From assembly GCA_015179045.1 (NCBI GenBank), contig WHUZ01000004.1, positions 868,001-932,000 of the forward strand: a stretch of DNA of 64,000 bases. The letters are read 5' to 3'. The first letter of the stretch is position 1. Each line of letters starts with the position of its first letter. A program made the translations under genes and the position numbers. Source of the DNA: Kalaharituber pfeilii. Lineage: Eukaryota; Ascomycota; Pezizomycetes; Pezizales; Pezizaceae. Positions 29,338 to 40,876 of the stretch are shown one piece after another. The notes beneath the pieces were generated by a model. The model was not told where the DNA came from and made no database searches. It was given only the letters and a program-made list of their open reading frames with translations.

Positions 29338-32280
29338 TTTCAAGAAACTGAATATACACCACGCATCAGTAAATCAGAATAGCACAATTCCTCTAATATT
29401 ACTCATTACACCGCTACGATTAGGCTTTCACATTGGCCTTGTCTGTGTTACACATATCGATAGCCGTAAAGTATTTCCCGCGTCCCCCAAACACGTCCAG
29501 AAGAGGACATATACTTTTTGCGCAAAAAATATACAAATGCAAGCCCAGTCATGCAGACAGCCGTTGCGATAAATAACTCACTATCAATACGCAAAACAGA
29601 GCAATTTTAGACCGGTGAATATCGGTGCACATAATTAGATGTCGAATCACGTCATTTCTAGTGAGTCCCGGCGTGACGTTTCTCTCTTTTCAAATTTCGA
29701 AGTGGGCATCCAAGTGCATTTATCGACCCAATATGAAAACTGACGGAGGTTAAACTTAATTTACTGCAACCATATGTGCTTTGTATATGGTCCTTCATGC
29801 TAAGCGGGTTCATAGGAGAGCAGTGTTGAGGTGCAGTGGCACAATCGGTCTATGATCAAATTTTCCACTGCTCACGTACTACATCACCCAAGCTAGGGTG
29901 AGGGCAGATTTTCTCATATATAAGCGTCATGGAAAGTCAGGATCTATCCTTCTGAATCTTCACCACTAGGTCCCTACTAGTCCATCTCTCTTATATATAT
30001 ATAAAACAAGTCAACCTCTATAATTCAATCGGAGTAATTCTCACCGATGAACGCAAATATCTTGCAAAATGCCCCGATCAGAATCCCCAGGTCTTCTTCT
30101 CGCCGCCGAGAATATATCCGAGAAAACCAGAAGAGAGGGAGAGATTGATCAATAGGGTAATAGAGGAAGCCCCAGCCTACTCTGCTGCGTGCCGTCATTG
30201 TGTGAGTATCAATTGCTACTATCCACTCACCTTCCGCTGGATCGCAAGCTCATGAAAAATACCAAATCACCCTGCAGCAACGGTTGGCATGAAAGTAAAA
30301 GCGATCGGAACTCACATGCAACCATCGATTATTTCGATTCAGCAGCGAACTACAAGAGAGTGCGCGTCCCTGAGTATGCACACCCTTTCAATTGAGAAAT
30401 CACGTACTCCAAGTGGCGTGCTTTGGACTCTAATGACCATGCTTCTAAGTGGCAGCACCAAAAAATTATGTATATAGTTATGTATTTTGACTCGCGGTGT
30501 TTGGTCATTGAAGCTTGTCAATTGACCAGCGGCCCGTCCCTGTGGCGAGTGGCCCAGTTACCGACTAGCCCACTCACGGATGGAGGAGTTATTGATGACG
30601 GGCCTCTGGCCCCAAAGACGTACAGGACTTAGAGGAGAAAGGGTGGAAGTAGGACGGAGTAGAGGGCAACCCTCGCACATGTCGGTCGCACATATCGGTC
30701 GATCGCTCCATCTGTTAATCGCCTTTACCATCACTACTTGTGTACTATTTGACGCATATAGTGAAGGAATCAACATATATCAAGACTTTCGTCCACATAT
30801 CATACACAAGTACGAGATGGTAAACGTGGTATACACAGTAGTGATGTCCACAATTTCTATTCCAATTCGCATTAGCTATTTTCTTTTTATTTGGTTAGGC
30901 CATCACGTACCATATTTTGTCGCAGCCCCCATTCCCATAAAAACTTCTTACCTTTAAATCACCTTTTTTTAAAAAAAATAAATAGACACCTCTTTACAAG
31001 CTTTTTTTTTATTATTATTATTCACTAAAATTACTTCACCACCATATACCTAATCCAAAACCAAATTTTCATCTATTTATTTATTTTCTAGTTACATTTC
31101 CAAATACTTAAAGTTTGATGGCAGAATTCACTCCACGTACAGATAGATGTCCCCAACCGTAGCATTGGTACCGCTAGTGTTGCCACAGCGGTGGCCCAGT
31201 TGCAGGTTCAGTTGAGTTGCGCAGGTCATTATCTAGCTAGATTCAGATTCGGTGATACTTCATAGTAAATCACATGTAGGTACCGTACAAACATTTTTCA
31301 CATCCTCCTCAACCATTCAAACACACTCTACTCCAACACCACTACTCCATCTTTCCCTTCCCTACGTAAACCTCCAATTTCCCATTTCCCATCCCCAGAA
31401 CCCCATGACAACATTACGTCCGCGAAGGCCGAAAATAATACTCTGGGCACGAGAACATGACAACATCAATACCCTTTCTCTTCCCCTTTCCCTTCCCTCC
31501 TTCTTTTTTTTTTTCCAAAGAAACAAAAAAACCCATATTGCATCTTCTCTCTAACCCATTTCTATTCCCTTTCCTACTACCCACACACATACAATATCTA
31601 TCCATCTCCTTCTCATCCCCTTCCCATCCCCTCCCCAACCCCTTCCCATCCCATCTAACCCCCCTCCCCCCCACCTCCCCACCTCTGGTAATATCTACCC
31701 TACCCCATCCACCCTTCCCTTCCCTACCCAAACCCTCCCCATTATTTTCTCCTATTATCTTTCCCCAATATCTATTCCCTCTTCCTCCAAAACTAAATTT
31801 CTAAACTCCAATTCCCAATCTCAACGAGCAGACCAGAAAGTAACAAAAACATATGTTATTATTTCCAATACCTAGAAGAAAAACTTCCGGCATCTATCAA
31901 ATGGTAAATATCTCAATCTCATCTATGTGCAAAGGATCTGTGAATTGAGCGGAAAGAATTGACAATGCGCTCCCAGTAATATATCTAGGCGATGCAGACA
32001 GTAGCCACATCCACACCCATAGACAAATCCATTGCAACTCCCAATTCAATCATCAAGTAAGTAGACAACCCATAAATTCACCCATCACCACATACTTCGT
32101 CTCCACACCCCCATGCACAATTACCGGTAGGTATAGGTAGTCTACCAGTCCGCAACTTCACCTTTACTCTTACCTTCAATCTAAACCTACCATCTACCAA
32201 CCTGTCACCATAATAAATAAAAAATATAAACGTACTTTCCCAGCTTTCTACATACTACACATACATACGAAGAAAAGAAC

Positions 32281-32443
32281 AAAAAAAAAAAAAAAAAACA
32301 ATCGTAACTAAAAAAAAAAAAAAAAAAAAAAAAATGAAGTGAAATGAAAAATGCAACGAAAAAAAAAAAAAAAAAAAAACGAAAAGCAGACATATTGCCA
32401 ATACCGGTATCATCGAACAAAAAAAAACCTCTTTTCAGCAAGG

Positions 32444-32476
<33 letters not shown>
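32281..32476. repeat. Cluster of poly-A tracts
   Basis: Four A runs of about 19-29 bases within 200 bp, separated by short unique pieces. Low complexity; assembly length is unreliable here. Confidence 0.85.
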
Positions 32477-32479
<3 letters not shown>

Positions 32480-32762
32480 CAGTGGACCTCGGAAAAAAAA
32501 GCAAAAAACAGCCAGAAACGAGGCCTACTACGCCACATCACAAATAGGGTAGAAAGAATTTCCACACAATTTAAGCAAATTTAATTTCTGTAGTCTTGAA
32601 AAAAATTTCATGGCATCATCTAGTGCCGCAAACACTACAGCAATATAGAAAAACTCCGCAGAAACCAAATTCAATCTTATTCTTCAAGGATCTTCAGGAA
32701 AACAACATCACAGCCAACTCGAAGCTGGGAGCCGGGATGTTTAGGGATGACGAGGAGCAGTC

Positions 32763-34385
32763 TCAACCCGTACTCCCAAACCCAGTCCAATGCCCAAACG
32801 CGCCTCCTCTCCCAGGGCTTGTTCCCAGAGCATCCCCTGGCACCGCCCCTATCCCCATAACCCCCACCATACTCCCTCTCCTCAACGCACTCACCCCCTG
32901 CGGCAATGGCATCTCCATCTGCATCATCGACATCGCATGTTCCTGCACTTCCTCTGGTCCCATCACCATCGCCGGTTTCTCCTCCTCAAACACCTCCTCC
33001 TCAAACACCTCCACAAACACCTCCTCTTCATCTCTCCCTGCAGGCCTATACACCACAATCCCCACTGGTACCTTCTCCTGCATTCCCACATCCCCACCAC
33101 TCGGATCCTCCTCCTGCTTCTCAACCTGCGCCAACCACTCCTCCCAGGTCGGCAACTCCTTCCTCTTCGGAATCCGCTCGTTCGGCACCCCGGTTGCCAC
33201 TAGCACCGCCACCGCCTCATTATGCTCAAGCACCAGTCTCCTGCGCTCTTGCATCCACCTGCCCACCTTCTCTCTGGACCCCGCATAGCTCCTCCAGTCC
33301 ATCTTCAGAACCCCCTTGTCATTGTTCTCGAATGTCTTGTTTGCGGTAAGGAAGCTGTCCAAGTCTGCTTGCGCCGGGTCCTGTTCTCGTTGTTTGCCCT
33401 TGTCAATAGAAAGGGCAGTATCCACGTCCACCAACGGGTAAATAAGCTCCGTTCGCAGGCTCTTGAGCGCACCTCCAGTTTTCCCGTCCTCGAACCACGG
33501 GGGCGGTTCATTGTGATGCGTAAGGCCGTCAAGCTCGTGTGAGTAGCTAGATCCCGCAGTAGAGGTATCGTCAGGAAAGGATTCATCCGAGGTATAGATG
33601 TCCCCCGCATTATCACCTCCGAATACATCTGTTGCAACAGTTTCCCAGGCATCCCAACTACCCACCACATCAGGTGGCACCGCCGGAGGAAGCTCCCAGT
33701 CTTCCTCGCCTTGAGGTTCCTCCTTCTTAGGGCCATCATTCCATTGCACCACTTTCACTTCGTTGTGCTTCGGCTCCTCTTGTGATGGCATATCCTTATC
33801 CTCCACGGGCAGCTCTGGGTTAAACTCGACCTTCACAATTTTCCACTTCTTCAGACAATGTCTATCTTCCTCAGTCAAATCTCTCCGAATCAAGTCAATC
33901 ACACTCCTCGTCGCCGATGCACTGAACAGCTTGACCACCATCTTTGTTTCACTCTCCAACTGCACCGGCAAGTCGTCGGGCTTCGACGAAGTAGTATGAG
34001 GTGTCGATGTTCTTGGAATTGTCGACGAGCTATGCGCCCTAGTCAAAGGCAGCCTTGGAGATGGTGATGGGGTCTGCGCTGCTGGACTATCTCCTGAAGG
34101 GAGCGTGGCGGTGGTTGGACTTGGTGGCATACTCCAAGATCTCCTTCGCGACCCAAAATCAGGCCTGCTGGGACTTTCTTGGCCGGGAACCAGTAAATCT
34201 CCAGTTGGAGAAGGACAAACATACGAGGTGAAAACGTGTGATGTCAATTTTGCCCCTTGAGACGTTTGCGGCCGAACAGCTGCCGGAGGTGGGGTGAGGG
34301 AGACGGACGGTGGAAATAGTAACTGGCGTTGCTTGGTAGGGCTCGAGGCCTCGGATGAATATGTCATTGTTCGGGAGAAGGACAT
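32763..34385 (-). CDS. Unknown 540-residue low-complexity protein
   Basis: Single exon, ATG at 34385. I do not recognise the family. The N-terminal 140 residues are rich in Ser, Pro and Thr with SP/TP sites (PSPTTATLPS, TPSPSPRLPL), as in phosphorylated disordered tails. A short ordered-looking piece follows (TKMVVKLFSASATRSVIDLI, EEDRHCLKKWKIVKVEFNPEL), then an acidic disordered stretch. A second conserved-looking piece (MDWRSYAGSREKVGRWMQER, LPTWEEWLAQVEKQEE) and a Glu- then Met/Gly-rich tail end the protein. No signal peptide or membrane segment is visible. It lies head-to-tail upstream of nothing obvious on its 3' side and follows the HEN1 gene on the same strand. Confidence 0.72.
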   Translation of the reverse strand: MSFSRTMTYSSEASSPTKQRQLLFPPSVSLTPPPAAVRPQTSQGAKLTSHVFTSYVCPSPTGDLLVPGQESPSRPDFGSRRRSWSMPPSPTTATLPSGDSPAAQTPSPSPRLPLTRAHSSSTIPRTSTPHTTSSKPDDLPVQLESETKMVVKLFSASATRSVIDLIRRDLTEEDRHCLKKWKIVKVEFNPELPVEDKDMPSQEEPKHNEVKVVQWNDGPKKEEPQGEEDWELPPAVPPDVVGSWDAWETVATDVFGGDNAGDIYTSDESFPDDTSTAGSSYSHELDGLTHHNEPPPWFEDGKTGGALKSLRTELIYPLVDVDTALSIDKGKQREQDPAQADLDSFLTANKTFENNDKGVLKMDWRSYAGSREKVGRWMQERRRLVLEHNEAVAVLVATGVPNERIPKRKELPTWEEWLAQVEKQEEDPSGGDVGMQEKVPVGIVVYRPAGRDEEEVFVEVFEEEVFEEEKPAMVMGPEEVQEHAMSMMQMEMPLPQGVSALRRGSMVGVMGIGAVPGDALGTSPGRGGAFGHWTGFGSTG

Positions 34386-34507
34386 TTTTCGCCTTCTTGT
34401 AGGGGCCTCCCCACTGATGTAATCCGAGTCTTCCTGTCCTTCGGGAACCTTGTATATATCGGTGGTATCAATAATTGCCCTGCCTATTCATATTTTGTCA
34501 GCAATGC

Positions 34508-34513
34508 CAAAAA

Positions 34514-34544
<31 letters not shown>

Positions 34545-34548
34545 AAAT
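34508..34548. repeat. (AAAT)n microsatellite
   Basis: About ten aaat units in the gap between the unknown 540-residue gene and the HEN1 gene; the gap is only about 280 bp. Confidence 0.9.
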
Positions 34549-34664
34549 AAAAGTGAAAAGAATGCATGCACCAAAACTCATACTTACAGAAAACCCCATT
34601 TTCACTCTTCTCACCAACTACCGCCGAGTTCAACATTTCGCGCCATCCGTTCATCAGCACGCTT

Positions 34665-36422
34665 CTAAACACAGACTCCCGATAGCGGCAGAGCCTCCGC
34701 AGACCTTTTCTCCCACCCATACTCCCCTCCCAGAGCGTTTTTCAAATCTACCCCCATCACCTTGACCACTTTGATAAACTCGGCTCTTCTGTCGCCCAAC
34801 ACCGCATTCTCCACCTGTCTTCTCGTCTTTTTCTCGTATCGGCGCTCCTTTCGCCGCGCCTTGCGCGCGTTCTCATCGCCATCAATTTCCGGATTCCAGT
34901 TGTAGTCGCACTCACTGTCGCTCTCGAACAGGTATTCGTTATCAGAATCAGATCCTTCCGGCTTCGACCTCTGAAACGTTTGGCTCTGGGAGTACTCAGA
35001 AGCTGACTTATTCCATTGCTCCAGTATCCGAGTTGGTAAATAGCTTGCCAGTTCCTTTTCCAAGAGCTCCATGATTGTGAGGAACGATGGCGGAAACTCC
35101 TCATCAGTAGAGTATGGAAAATTGTGGTGCACGACCTGGGTTATCGGATTTGGAAAAAAGTAAGGATTCAGTGGCGAATTAGCAACCGAATTGTCAACAT
35201 TTGCTTGCTTCCTGCTCCAATCCTCAACTTCGACCAGCTCCGCCAAATCGTCCGCAATATCCTCCCTAACGGTAAATACCGCAATTTGCGTGCAGTCACC
35301 CCACACTTCGTTTGCCTTAGTTAGCACACCTTGATTTGGTGATTCCGACGCTTGGCTGTCATCGTGGCTATACCCGCATCCTTTGGCTAGGGCTTCCCCG
35401 ACAGCCCACCCTGTGCTGCCAATCACATACATTCCATTGCCCAGTCCCCCAACTCCTGTAAATGTTACATCGTAGCCAAATTCTTCGGCGACATTACTAG
35501 CCCACTGCCTGAATTCTTGCCTTGACCATTCGAAGCGATGATCAGGGTGACGCATTCCATATGGCACTCCCGCTCTCCAATATCGATCACCGGAGGAGCA
35601 CACATCACCAGGCGCGAGGGAGTCCCATAGATTCTTGTGCGGATCAGGGACCGGGAGTTTGGAAGGGGTGGCTGGAGCGAGTTGGTTTGGATCCACAATC
35701 TCGCCAAGAGCAATAACTGGTTCCGATACTTCTTTTCCAGGAGAATCCAGCGGGGTGTCACTGGCAGGAGTGAACGGCAACGTGAAAAGGTCGTTAAAGT
35801 CTCTGTTTGGCGTTGTAACGATGCAGACCTTCGGCTTCAGTTTTCCGAGAAGGGTAGATCCGAAGTTCGCCAGCGGGCCTGGATCCAAGTGTTCAATCAC
35901 TGGCATTAGTGTTAGCGCTGCATTTCTGCGATTTGATGGGAGTTGCGACCACACCAACCTTCTGCGGAGACGATGATGTCGTGGTAAGCGAGGTTTTGAA
36001 GCGAGAGTCTCTCAAACGTGCCTATGAAGCATATTAGACCGCTGCAAAAGCACTCCGGCTGCGGAGGATCCCACCGTGTAGTAAAGTCAAGCCAAACTTT
36101 CTCCAGCGTCCCTCGTTTCCCGCCTGCACCCCGTCTGGGCCCAGGGTGTGCACCAGCGCCGGGTCATGCAGACTGTCGTCCATGTCGATCCCCGTAACCT
36201 GCTCGAGCGGCAAGTCGTCGTTCGGCGGGATCAGGCTCCCGAGCAGCAGACACTCGGCGCCGCAGCCGACATCCAGCAGAGACCGCAGCTTGCCATTGAA
36301 GCGAGGGAGCTTGTGTATCTGGGTGAGCAGGTCGAAGACGGCTGTGCGTCGCTGGAGGAACAGCGGGGGGTCGAAGGCTACCCTCGGGGGGTAGGGGGCG
36401 GAGTCATATCCTCAGGGTCCAT
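34665..36422 (-). CDS. HEN1: HEN1-type small-RNA 2'-O-methyltransferase
   Basis: Minus-strand gene. Exons by splice sites: about 36422-36075, 36021-35959 and 35899-34665. The spliced protein (about 545 residues) has FDPPLFLQRR, the SAM-binding LLDVGCGAECLLLG and TGIDMDDSL. Across the two introns it continues LLHGTFERLSLQNLAYHDII and SAEVIEHLDPGPL, then VTTPNRDFN and HPDHRFEWSRQEFRQWA. The E-x-x-E-H set and the later His are the metal-binding residues of HEN1 methyltransferases, which methylate the 3'-terminal 2'-OH of small RNAs. The tail is acidic then Arg/Lys-rich. The first ATG (36422) is out of frame with the catalytic frame; the switch lies in a G6/C6 run at 36386-36391. This is probably a consensus error, otherwise a broken start. 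Confidence 0.85.
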
Positions 36423-37377
36423 CCTCGGGGGGGGTGGGGGGGGGGTTGGGGTTGGGCACGAAGGGTCGGTGTCGTGTGTGCAGCGGCGATGGTTATGAGA
36501 TGGGCGAGGGGGCGGTTGTTGCGAGGAGGGGGAGAGGGAGAGGGGAAGCGGGTCCTGGATGTAGAGATCGAGAGCAGCTGCAAGCGATCGCTCGCCGCAC
36601 GCCCGTTGCGCCACGCCGTGTGTATAAGTACTTACTGTACTGCGCTGCGGCAGCCCTCCAGCGCTGCCGAGACGAGGGTGCGAGCAGGCAGCGCCGCACG
36701 TGGCACGCGCCAGCGTGGCCTAGGACCGGGGCAGATGTGCCTGCGGGGGCCAGGCCGGAGTGTAAGGCCAGAAAAGCCGAGCAAAAAGCAAAACGGCGCC
36801 CCACAAAGAAATCGACAACGGGGCGGCGCCCTGCTGCGCTGTACAAAGGAGCGCACGCGTTCGCTCGCTCCCTTCCCGCCCGCCCGCCCCCACCCTCATC
36901 GCCTTCGCAGACAAAGCGAGCAGCTGCCTGCACATGGCAGCCGCCTCTTGCTGCGTGCCTACATTGGAGGCAAAACGGGGGCCACACCAGCAAAATGTAA
37001 AACAGTAAATACCGCACACGCACGGGAAATGGCTGACGTGCGTATGTATGCAACGCAACGTGCTGGCCTTGCTGGCCTTGCCCGCCGTTTGCGTTTCGAG
37101 AACGGAACGGCACCTGGCCTGAGCTGTGTGTGCCGCCACCGCATTGGCCCGATCGCCAGAAAGCCATGATCTTCCCCCCCCCCGGAGCGAGCCGCCTCAA
37201 TCCCCGCCATACATAATCCCTGCAGAAATGCGGGGGCCAGGGTTGGTGCTCAGCACTTATCGATATAGTATGATACGCTTGCTGCGCTGTGGCGCTGCCG
37301 GCTTTTCATAGGGCTGCGGACCGTGACAAACAGCAGCATGACGCCAAGACTAGCCCCCTTTCCCCCTCCCTAGGACG
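36423..37377. other. GC-rich intergenic region
   Basis: Long overlapping frames on both strands (for example 36474-37169 plus, 37200-36493 minus) come from high GC content and few stop codons and show no domain. It probably includes the HEN1 promoter. Several G or C homopolymers of 6-13 bases lie at 36386-36450. Confidence 0.5.
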
Positions 37378-38227
37378 CCCCAGTTTGCCAAGGCCAGCGC
37401 ACACACCGAGTTAACTACCGGTCTTGGCAAGCCTCTTAGCGCCAGTGCACGTGTATTACGCAAGGGCACGTGATGATTCGTGATGCTAACCTCAACACCA
37501 CAGAGACTGCATCAGGGTGATAAGAGTAGGACATATTAATATATCGAGTATGTTATATGGAAGAGCTTTTCCTTACTGACCGACAGTGCGGGGAGAAAGA
37601 ACAATCAGCCAAACACATATGGAGAGAGTGCAGAGTATATACGTCTAACTCTTTTGCCTGTCTATCAATTTCCGCTTTATTCTGTACCCCAGTAGCTCCT
37701 ATCTTCCTTCCCAAATATGATAACCTAGCAGCCTCAGACCTCTTTGCCCTATTATTTTTCTCTATATTTTTTTTTTTTTTGTGCTTCTTTGACTTTCTGT
37801 GGATTTGGAAGCTAAATAAATAAATAAACTCTTAGTATATATGTAGTATATATATTACCCAAAAATATATATTTACCCCTCTGTTCCCAACATAGCTCTA
37901 TACGGCATTGCTGGGCAAAAGGTAGGCTGAACTTGCAGTGCTATAGTTTGAGTAACTCTCTTAGATGCTTGATGTAAGTATTTTTTCTTTTTTGCTTAGC
38001 TGACTCTTTAGCTGATTTAGTAGTTCGCTTTTTGGAAGGCATAGTGTTGGTGGTTATATTGTATAGTGTGCTGCTGGGGTTATTGTGATTGTATTAAGAG
38101 GTTGATGTGGAGTGCGCACACAAAAATTTAACAGTGATAGCATGCGCGGTGGTTAATGCTTGCACAGTAGTTAACTACTGCAGCGACTGGTGTGTGCGCT
38201 GTTTTACCTGGCCTTGGCAAACTGGGG
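37378..38227. mobile_element. TIR element, 850 bp, with internal relics
   Basis: Ends are inverted copies: ccccagtttgccaaggccag at the left, its complement at the right, followed inward by cgcacacacc and agttaactac blocks with a short indel. Inside, a plus-strand frame at 37557 (GEKEQSAKHIWRECRVY) matches the C-terminal Cys/His region of LINE family B. A minus-strand ATG at 38042 opens a 34-residue basic peptide (MPSKKRTTKSAKESAKQKRK) that could be the start of a transposase. No target duplication was resolved. Confidence 0.65.
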
Positions 38228-38535
38228 CCGGTTTACACGTCCCCCTTTCCCCCGCACAATGCGAAGCTGATGTCACCAAGCATCGTGAATCAATGCACGC
38301 CCGTGACGTGTGTAGCGAGGCATTGTGACCTCACCGCCCTGCACGCTGCGCCCTACCTCGCTGAAGCCCCTTGAATTATCATCGCACGGAAGAAATTGTC
38401 GTGTCTACCTACAATTCATCGACCCCCAGACGCCGGTAGCTCATCTCCGCTTGCACGAGCGGGCAGTTTGTGCCTCTCCGCACCCGCAGCTACTATCCTC
38501 ACCCAATCCCACTTCACCTCAGAAGTTAATACAGA

Positions 38536-39125
38536 ATGGACACCTCGATTCCCTCCGCGCCCAGCGATCTCCCGCACTCACCTACCCTCCCACCACCCTA
38601 CCCATCCTCACCAAACCCACCTCCGCCAAACCCCGGCACCACCGACGATATGCTCCTGCGGCACGCGCAGTACGCCCGAATCCGCTACGGCGTCTGCCTG
38701 GGCCTCCTTGCGGTCTGTCCTATCGTCGCCATGCTCCCCCCCGCAAGCTCAACCTCTACACCGTCGGCCTCGCCGCCGTCTACGTCTACGCCCTCGACGA
38801 GGTCATCGGGCAGAACAACAACAGGATCCCCTGGATGGCGCCGTCGGCGGTCCCGGCGAACCTGGGGGCGAATTATACCCCGACGCACCTGAACGATCAG
38901 AAACGGAGAACCGCGTATGCGGAGAGGGTTCGGGCGAATGTGGGCGATAGCGAGGAGCATGGGAAGAGCATCAGCGAGTTGCTGAAGGATGCGGTTTGGG
39001 GGGCGTATACGGAGCGCAGGACGAGCACTGATGATGATGGAACAAGGAGTGGAGGTGGTGTAAGGCGTTTTGTGGAGGAGGTGGTTTTTGACACGGATGG
39101 CACTGGCAGAAAGGCGAAGGATTAG
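38536..39125 (+). CDS. Small membrane protein, 'rhomboid family membrane protein' type, frame-broken
   Basis: ATG at 38536. A Pro-rich head is followed by LLRHAQYARIRYGVCLGLL and a hydrophobic stretch to IVAMLPP. A second frame then continues RKLNLYTVGLAAVYVYALDE and a hydrophilic tail ending KAKD at 39125. Together (about 196 residues) this reads like the short Pezizomycotina proteins annotated as rhomboid family membrane proteins, which lack rhomboid catalytic residues; probably organellar or endomembrane. The frame changes exactly in the C7 run at 38736-38742; eight C would make one continuous protein. I take this as a probable consensus error rather than an intron, because no GT-AG pair fits. 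Confidence 0.65.
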
Positions 39126-40103
39126 GAGCAGTTTCGCTTACGAGAAAGACTCGGAGTATTGATGTTGGTACGAAGTTGTGTACATATATGTAAGTTGAAG
39201 CATACCGCCAGTCACCTCTAATCCTCACTCTTTTCTCTCTTGGACATGTACTTAAAAACAAAGCTACGAGAAACAAAACTACAATTCTAATCTCCGCCCA
39301 TCGGCCCTCTCTTATCCCCACCATCGCACAAAGTACCCCCAAACTCTCAACCCTCCTGAAACTTCCCGCCAACCACTCCCCGACCACCGTCTCCGCCCAC
39401 TCCCCCGCCGCGCTCTTCAACCTCCTCCCATGATCCGTCTTCTCCAAATTCCACTTCAAGAACCCAATCTTATCCCTCGCCGGAGCCCCTAGCCGCCCCA
39501 TCACCTCCTTCCTCTGCTCCGTCGGCGACTTTCCAAATCCCCCGCCAAACAACCTCATCCCGGGGAATCCGGGTGCGGAAACTGCGGGTGCGAGTTTTCG
39601 TTTCCCCTTGCGGCTCTGAATCCAGCTGCTCCCGCAGTGCCGGGCGTCGACATTCGGAATCCTGGGCCCTCTGCTGAAGACGGTGTCTGCGGCATGCTGG
39701 GCGTCCATATCTCATACGGTCTCGCGACATTCTCCCACCCAAATTCGCTTTCCCACTCTCCCCTCTCCTCTGCTTCCCTCCTTTCCTCCTCCCTCTCCCA
39801 CCACGCCTTCAGCCCCGGCAACGGGTTATCCGGGTCCAGCACACTCACCGGCTCCAGCCTGCTCTTCGGAAACGCGACCGGGTCCAGCTCCACGAGATCC
39901 GGCGACGGCACCCACGGCACCTGATCCTTCTCATCGATCTCAGCCGCCGATCTGCGCTGCCAGGCTTCGTGCACACCAATCTCATCCCAATTTGTGCTTC
40001 CGGCTGGCCACGTTTCTGGACTTCCGCCACTGGGCAAATCCGGTGTTGTGCCATCACTCCCGCCCCACCTCCATCTTCCGGGTGTGTCCACCGGGCGAGC
40101 CAT
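38971..40103 (-). CDS. Unknown protein, two frames joined at a homopolymer
   Basis: Likely start ATG 40103 (MARPVDTPGRWRW). The first frame runs to 39555, with VHEAWQRRSAAEIDEKDQVP, DNPLPGLKAWWEREEERREA and FGWENVARPYEIW. The second frame carries APGFPGMRLFGGGFGKSP, KEVMGRLGAPARDKIGFLKW and ETVVGEWLAGSFRRVESLG. They become one reading if the C4 run at 39604-39607 (G4 on the coding strand) gained one base. I do not recognise the family; no signal peptide is visible. The 3' end is uncertain: the open frame continues to 38971 and overlaps the convergent membrane-protein gene, so the true stop may lie earlier, around 39200-39330. Confidence 0.5.
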
Positions 40104-40804
40104 AGCTTCGTGAATGGTTATAAGAGCATGAAGCGACATAAGCCAACCAAGGAATGCCCCCATTTCTCGCTAGTACTTTTAGTTGGTTACCAAACGTCGT
40201 AGATACCCCAGATACTTTATATATATACCAGTAGCCTCCCCTTCTCCCCGCGGTACAAGGAAGTTTATAGCTATCCCCATCCATTCTTTTTTAAAAACGT
40301 TAATTCCTCCCATCCCACAAAGCCAAAAAAAAAAAAAAAAGTTTCGACGATACATATGGTGGGAAGCTTATTACTCCATCCGTCCCACAACCTCATGATA
40401 TCATATTATGGTTGTTGTTATGTACTTGTGATGCCAATATAGGTTTGGTGATCTGAAAATGCAGACTATAGAAAATTCTCTATATCCATGAACTTGTGCG
40501 GAATTACAAGTTTTGATTTTATGTTGGACAAATGCTAATAGTATGGCTCGATTAACCTTGCTTGAGCTAATTGAAACCTAAATATCTCGCTTCCCTATAG
40601 CCTCGTCCTTAGTTAGGGCTTCCCTAACAAGGAATGAAGTCTGTATTTAAAAAACCCACCTGCCTCAGGCTCCCCTTCTTTTCACCAACCCATCATCTCA
40701 AAATACATATCCCAAACCATCCACACAAAAAGCATAAAAGGAAAAAAAGCGAGGACAAAAAAAGAACAAAAAAGGAAAGCAGAAACTACTACTTTCGTGC
40801 TTTG

Positions 40805-40876
40805 CACCCGTCACGAGGATCGAACTCGCAACCTTCGGCTTAGGAGGCCGACGCGCTACCATTGCGCCAAACGGGC
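40805..40876 (-). tRNA. tRNA-Arg(CCT)
   Basis: 72-nt intronless cloverleaf on the minus strand. Acceptor GCCCGTT pairs with GACGGGT (two G-U type pairs), the D arm is GCGC/GCGC, and the anticodon stem is TCGGC/GCCGA with loop CTCCTAA (anticodon CCT). The T arm is GCGAG/CTCGT with loop TTCGATC. Decodes AGG. No other element is seen in 40164-40805 or 40877-41532 apart from A-rich patches. Confidence 0.93.

Larger units (their letters stand above)
27908..32762. other. Long region without a convincing gene
   Basis: About 4.9 kb. Open frames (for example 28714-28499 minus, 30580-30957 plus, 31457-31804 plus) are short, lack recognisable domains and in 31250-31800 are C/T-rich artefacts. The region holds a triple repeat at 28925-29000 and a micro-insertion at about 29305. 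A fragment at 31129-31165 resembles the TIR of the element at 63254, and poly-A/T blocks lie at 32281-32476. Promoter and 5' UTR of the NLR gene should lie in the first few hundred bases. Confidence 0.5.

Noticed and set aside
31252..31804. C/T-rich open frames of 100-115 codons
   Set aside because: Low-complexity pyrimidine tract; the antisense frame is an equally long G/A-rich artefact.
36474..37210. Overlapping 180-235 codon frames on both strands
   Set aside because: GC-rich region with few stop codons; composition (Arg/Ala/Cys-rich) and lack of motifs indicate chance frames.
38107..38374. Short plus-strand frames before the small membrane protein gene
   Set aside because: The first part lies in the right arm of a TIR element and none continues into a recognisable protein.
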